NCBI GenBank assembly: GCA_020638835.1
Contig: JACKHV010000010.1
Location: 1-51,423, forward strand
Source: Planctomycetota bacterium
GTDB lineage: Bacteria > Planctomycetota > UBA1135 > GCA-002686595
Direction of reading: 5' to 3'
DNA: 51,423 nt
Numbering within the stretch: the first letter of the stretch is position 1; each line of letters opens with the position of its first letter. Below the pieces are notes generated by a model. The model was not told where the DNA came from, searched no databases, and saw only the letters and a program-made list of their open reading frames with translations. Positions 48,932 through 51,423 of the stretch are shown one piece after another. The translations under genes and the position numbers were made by a program.

Positions 48932-49184
48932 GTGGACCTAAGTTGGGGAGACCCTCAGGGACGCAACGCATCCCTGCTGCGCAGAGAGCATCGGGCGAAC
49001 GAGCGGCTGAAGCCCTCGGTCACCGCGAGCCGACTCCAGGGCTTCGATTCGACGCCCAGCCGGCGCCTCGGCAAGCAGGGTAGGCGTCGGGTGTGAGAAC
49101 GTGGCGGTCCCGGTGATGACGGAGTCGCTGCCGAGCCCGTCCGAGCGCTGCGGAAGCATCGCAGGCGCCGACGCGCTGGATCGC

Positions 49185-50000
49185 TCAGCTCGCCGCGCCG
49201 CAGCCGGCGCACCCGTCGCCTTCCGGCTCCGCGTCGGGGCGCGGCTCTGCGAGCTCGTCAGGCGGATCGACGCCGAGCACGGCACGCTCCACCGGCACGA
49301 GCGACGCGAGCGCCTGGGCGAACGCCGCGTGCAGCGGCGCCGGCGGGGCGAGCGCTTGCGCGCGGTCCCACAACGCCCGCGCGAAGGCGGGGATCCACCA
49401 CGCGAGGTGCTCGCCGACGAAGTCTCGCTGGGCGTCGCGGCAAACGGCGGCGCGCTCGGCCCACTCCGCTCCTGGCTGGGCGCGCGCGTGGCGCTCCTTC
49501 GCCGCAGCCCACGCGAGGAACTCGAGCTCGCACGCGACGTGGTCGGCGCGCTCGGGCACGTCCCGGCCGGGCTCCACGCCGAAGGCGCGGTAGTACCCGG
49601 CGACGTCCGCCATGCGCTGGCTGCGATAGATCGAGAACGTCTGCGGGCAGTACTGCACCTCGTACGGCGGACAGTGCTTCGAGACGACGAGGCCGAACAC
49701 GCGCGTGTGGTCGTCCTGGAGCCTCTCCCGCGGAGCCTCGAGCGCGGCGATCAGCGGACAAAGGTCGAGCGCCTCGGGCGCCGCCTCCCCCGGTGCCAGC
49801 TCCGCCGGTCGCGTCGCGGGGTCGTTGGCGAGGTGCTCCGCCGCCGCCGCGGCGAGCTCCTGGAAGCCGGGGTCGAAGAGCTTGTCGAAACGCTGCGACG
49901 CGGGGTCGCTCGCGGCCAGCGCGAGGAAGCGCAGCACCAGCTCGCGCGCGGCGAGCCGCGCCATGTCGGGCTCGGCAGTCGGGACGTCGATGGCATGCAT
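49185..50000 (-). CDS. TorD/DmsD-like redox enzyme maturation chaperone
   Basis: Cytoplasmic chaperone of 271 residues for insertion of molybdopterin cofactor and export control of a DMSO-reductase-family enzyme. The all-helical TorD fold shows as LAARELVLRFLALAAS at the start, DDHTRVFGLVVSKHCPPYEVQYC (the conserved E/P-Y segment), MADVAGYYRAFGVEPG and ADHVACELEFLAWAAAKE. A C-terminal GDGCAGCGAAS adds a Cys pair. It begins 4 bases after the stop of the iron-sulfur subunit gene, so it is the downstream member of that operon, as in nitrate, nitrite, chlorate and ethylbenzene oxidoreductase clusters. Confidence 0.85.
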   Translation of the reverse strand: MHAIDVPTAEPDMARLAARELVLRFLALAASDPASQRFDKLFDPGFQELAAAAAEHLANDPATRPAELAPGEAAPEALDLCPLIAALEAPRERLQDDHTRVFGLVVSKHCPPYEVQYCPQTFSIYRSQRMADVAGYYRAFGVEPGRDVPERADHVACELEFLAWAAAKERHARAQPGAEWAERAAVCRDAQRDFVGEHLAWWIPAFARALWDRAQALAPPAPLHAAFAQALASLVPVERAVLGVDPPDELAEPRPDAEPEGDGCAGCGAAS

Positions 50001-50004
50001 GGGA

Positions 50005-51294
50005 TCAGATCGAGTTCAAGTGCTCCTTGCCGCGCACCCAGGTGGGCTCTTCGATGGTGACACGCGCCACCTCGGTCCCGCGCGCGTCGAAGCCGAGCGC
50101 GGTGTCGTTGAAGAGCTCTTGCGTCTTCTTCGTCCCGTCGGGCATCGTGACCTCGACCTCGGCGACCTTCGGGCCCTTCTCGATCTGGAAGCGGAATAGC
50201 ACGCGCTGCGTCGCACGGAAGAGCTGGAGCACCGCGAGCAGCTCGCGATCCGGACACGAGTACGCCTCGATCGCGTCCTTCACGCCGGGGCCGAACATCT
50301 GCTCGAGGTACGGGCGCGGCACCCAGCGCGGCGGGATGTAGTAGCCGTTGGGCTCGGTGCCGAACTGCGGGTATAGCGGCAGCGCGACCTGGCGCTCGCG
50401 GATCAGGTAGTAGAGCGGATGCTCGGGCTCCTTCGCCCACGTCCCGTCCTTCTCGATCTTGACCAGCCCCTGCATGCGGATCTTGCCGACGCAGGCGCTC
50501 ATGCAACGCGTCTCGATCGGCTGACCGTCGGGCGTGATCGTGCCGTCCTTCCCTTCGAGCCGCGGATAGCACGCGATGCATTTCTCGCTGGTGCGCGTCG
50601 TCGGCCGGTACATCGACTTCTTGTACGGGCACGCCTCGACGCACTTGCGGTAGCCGCGGCAGCGGGACTGGTCGATCAGCACGACGCCGTCCTCGGGGCG
50701 CTTGTAGATCGCATGCCTCGGGCATGCCGAGAGGCAGCCCGGATACGTGCAGTGGTTGCAGATGCGTTGGAGGTAGAAGTACCAGACGCGGTGCTCGGGG
50801 AGCTGGACCGAGCCGGGGCGGTCGCCCTTCCGCTTCGGCGCGCCGTGGGCGACCTCCTCGTGCATGTTCGGCGCGCGCCACTCCTCGTCCGTGGGTAGGT
50901 AGCCGAGCGCGCGCGACGATTGTGGATCGAGCTTGGTGCGCTGGGCGGCCTCGAAGATCGTCATCCCTTCGAAGGTCCCATAGGGCCACTCGTGCTCCTT
51001 GTCGCCCTGAGAGCCCCAGGTTTGGTTGCCGGGATTGCGGTCCTCGAGCATCGCGAGCAGCTTCGAGTCCCAGCCGTGCGGATAGCCGCCGTAGGGCTTC
51101 GTCTCGACGTTGTTCCACCACATGAACTCCTGGCCGCGCGACCAGGTCCACGTGGACTTGCACGCCATCGAACACGTCTGGCACGCGATGCAGCGGTTGA
51201 TGTTGAAGACGAACGCGAACTGCCGGTCGGGATGGCTCTCCTCGTAGGGGTAGCTCATCCTGCGGCCGAGTTGCCAGTTGTAGACGTCGGGCAT
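50005..51294 (-). CDS. Type II DMSO-reductase-family iron-sulfur beta subunit (NxrB/NarH-like)
   Basis: Electron-transfer subunit of 429 residues with four Fe-S motifs: C35-x2-C38-x2-C41-x3-C45; C179-x2-C182-x4-C187-x3-C191; C212-x5-C218-x3-C222 (CRGYRKC, three Cys only, as for a [3Fe-4S] cluster); and C239-x2-C242 with C264-x3-C268. In E. coli NarH the corresponding third-cluster position is CRGWRMC; here Tyr215 replaces Trp. Length and the CRGYRKCVEACPYKK block resemble nitrite oxidoreductase NxrB and periplasmic-type NarH; chlorate, perchlorate, selenate or dimethylsulfide enzymes are alternatives. No signal peptide: export with the alpha subunit is expected. Sits between a partial upstream gene (4-base gap) and the TorD-like gene. 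Confidence 0.88.
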   Translation of the reverse strand: MPDVYNWQLGRRMSYPYEESHPDRQFAFVFNINRCIACQTCSMACKSTWTWSRGQEFMWWNNVETKPYGGYPHGWDSKLLAMLEDRNPGNQTWGSQGDKEHEWPYGTFEGMTIFEAAQRTKLDPQSSRALGYLPTDEEWRAPNMHEEVAHGAPKRKGDRPGSVQLPEHRVWYFYLQRICNHCTYPGCLSACPRHAIYKRPEDGVVLIDQSRCRGYRKCVEACPYKKSMYRPTTRTSEKCIACYPRLEGKDGTITPDGQPIETRCMSACVGKIRMQGLVKIEKDGTWAKEPEHPLYYLIRERQVALPLYPQFGTEPNGYYIPPRWVPRPYLEQMFGPGVKDAIEAYSCPDRELLAVLQLFRATQRVLFRFQIEKGPKVAEVEVTMPDGTKKTQELFNDTALGFDARGTEVARVTIEEPTWVRGKEHLNSI

Positions 51295-51298
51295 CGAG

Positions 51299-51423
51299 CT
51301 AGCTCCCGTGACAGGAGAAGGGGGTTTCGGGCGGAAGAGCGTGGACGGTGACGCGCAGGACGCCGCAGCGCGCGAGGACGGCGAGCACGCGCTCGCGCGT
51401 CTCCTCCGGGCCGAAGAGCTTGC
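51299..51423 (-). CDS. C-terminal fragment of the gene upstream of the beta subunit (cut by window end)
   Basis: Forty codons are visible before the TAG at 51299-51301: KLFGPEETRERVLAVLARC, then GVLRVTVHALPPETPFSCHGS. The reading frame is open to the window edge and lies 4 bases before the beta-subunit ATG, so it is in the same operon. Position would suit the molybdenum catalytic subunit or the heme-b gamma subunit, but the tail alone does not identify it. Confidence 0.55.
   Translation of the reverse strand, partial: KLFGPEETRERVLAVLARCGVLRVTVHALPPETPFSCHGS

Larger units (their letters stand above)
47668..48957 (+). mobile_element. IS3-family insertion sequence (about 1.29 kb)
   Basis: The ends are imperfect inverted repeats: left TGAGGGTATCCCC (47668-47680) and, read inward from the right, TGAGGGTCTCCCC (48957-48945). 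The similarity resumes at GGTCCAC six to seven bases further in. Between them are orfA and orfB in the standard overlapping IS3 arrangement, both intact. No short target duplication flanks the ends (TCC on the left, GGG on the right), consistent with deletion of neighbouring DNA after insertion. It sits inside an older truncated transposon ORF. Confidence 0.85.

Noticed and set aside
47662..48972. GCATCC on both sides of the IS3 element as a target duplication
   Set aside because: The left copy abuts the terminal repeat but the right copy lies 9 bases beyond the other end, so it is not a proper duplication; treated as chance.
48938..49285. Minus-strand open frame of 115 codons right of the IS3 element
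   Set aside because: Begins inside the chaperone gene region in another frame and ends in the IS terminal repeat; no family pattern.

Overview
The window is very GC-rich DNA (roughly 70% by eye) with dense gene packing, many lipoprotein and secreted-protein genes, few clear Shine-Dalgarno sites, and two giant Ser/Thr protein kinases fused to kinesin-light-chain-type TPR repeats next to an ECF-like sigma factor. The kinases carry the DWG variant of the DFG motif. Together these point to a member of the Planctomycetota. This is inferred from gene style, not from a marker gene; no rRNA or tRNA gene was seen.

Layout. 1-2.3 kb: end of an RND efflux operon (permease C-terminus, then its periplasmic adaptor), closed by a strong hairpin shared with a convergent mscL whose product ends in a zinc ribbon. 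3-11 kb: an outer-membrane porin-like gene broken by one frameshift, rlmA, a TPR lipoprotein, two secreted proteins of the HEAT-like and alpha/beta-hydrolase type, a diiron-type metallo-beta-lactamase protein, a class II glutamine amidotransferase, and a thioredoxin-like/HEAT protein. 11-14 kb: monomeric NADP isocitrate dehydrogenase and a tandem SpoIIAA-like protein. 14.2-15 kb: a gene-free, hairpin-rich repeat region. 15-23.3 kb: lipoproteins, a TPR protein, an SRPBCC protein, an FKBP prolyl isomerase, a SnoaL-like protein and an ATP-grasp protein. 23.3-31 kb: the signalling block, with a relic of a kinase catalytic loop, an ECF-like sigma factor, and two overlapping paralogous kinase-TPR genes. 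31-34.4 kb: a SnoaL protein, an orphan ParB-like protein and a large lipoprotein.

34.4-38.1 kb: a compact minus-strand group of TetR regulator, alpha/beta-hydrolase lipoprotein, PagL-like lipid A deacylase and a small anchored protein. Two matching palindromic operators lie here, one exactly in the spacer of the predicted tetR promoter, which would give a leaderless mRNA. 38.6-40 kb: an aminotransferase gene whose start and stop are bracketed by two copies of a palindromic MITE/REP-like repeat. 40-45 kb: a TPR lipoprotein, a hydrolase, a SnoaL lipoprotein and an amidohydrolase. 45-49 kb: an AbiE type IV toxin-antitoxin pair with a 9-bp inverted-repeat operator, then a nested mobile-element scar (truncated serine recombinase, truncated transposase-accessory ORF, complete IS3-family element). 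49.2 kb-end: the 3' part of a type II DMSO-reductase-family respiratory operon (a 429-residue NxrB/NarH-like iron-sulfur subunit, a TorD-like chaperone, and the tail of one further gene).

The most noteworthy items are the TetR/PagL operon with paired operators, the repeat-bracketed aminotransferase, the NxrB-like subunit in what looks like a planctomycete, and the kinase pair with a nearby kinase relic.
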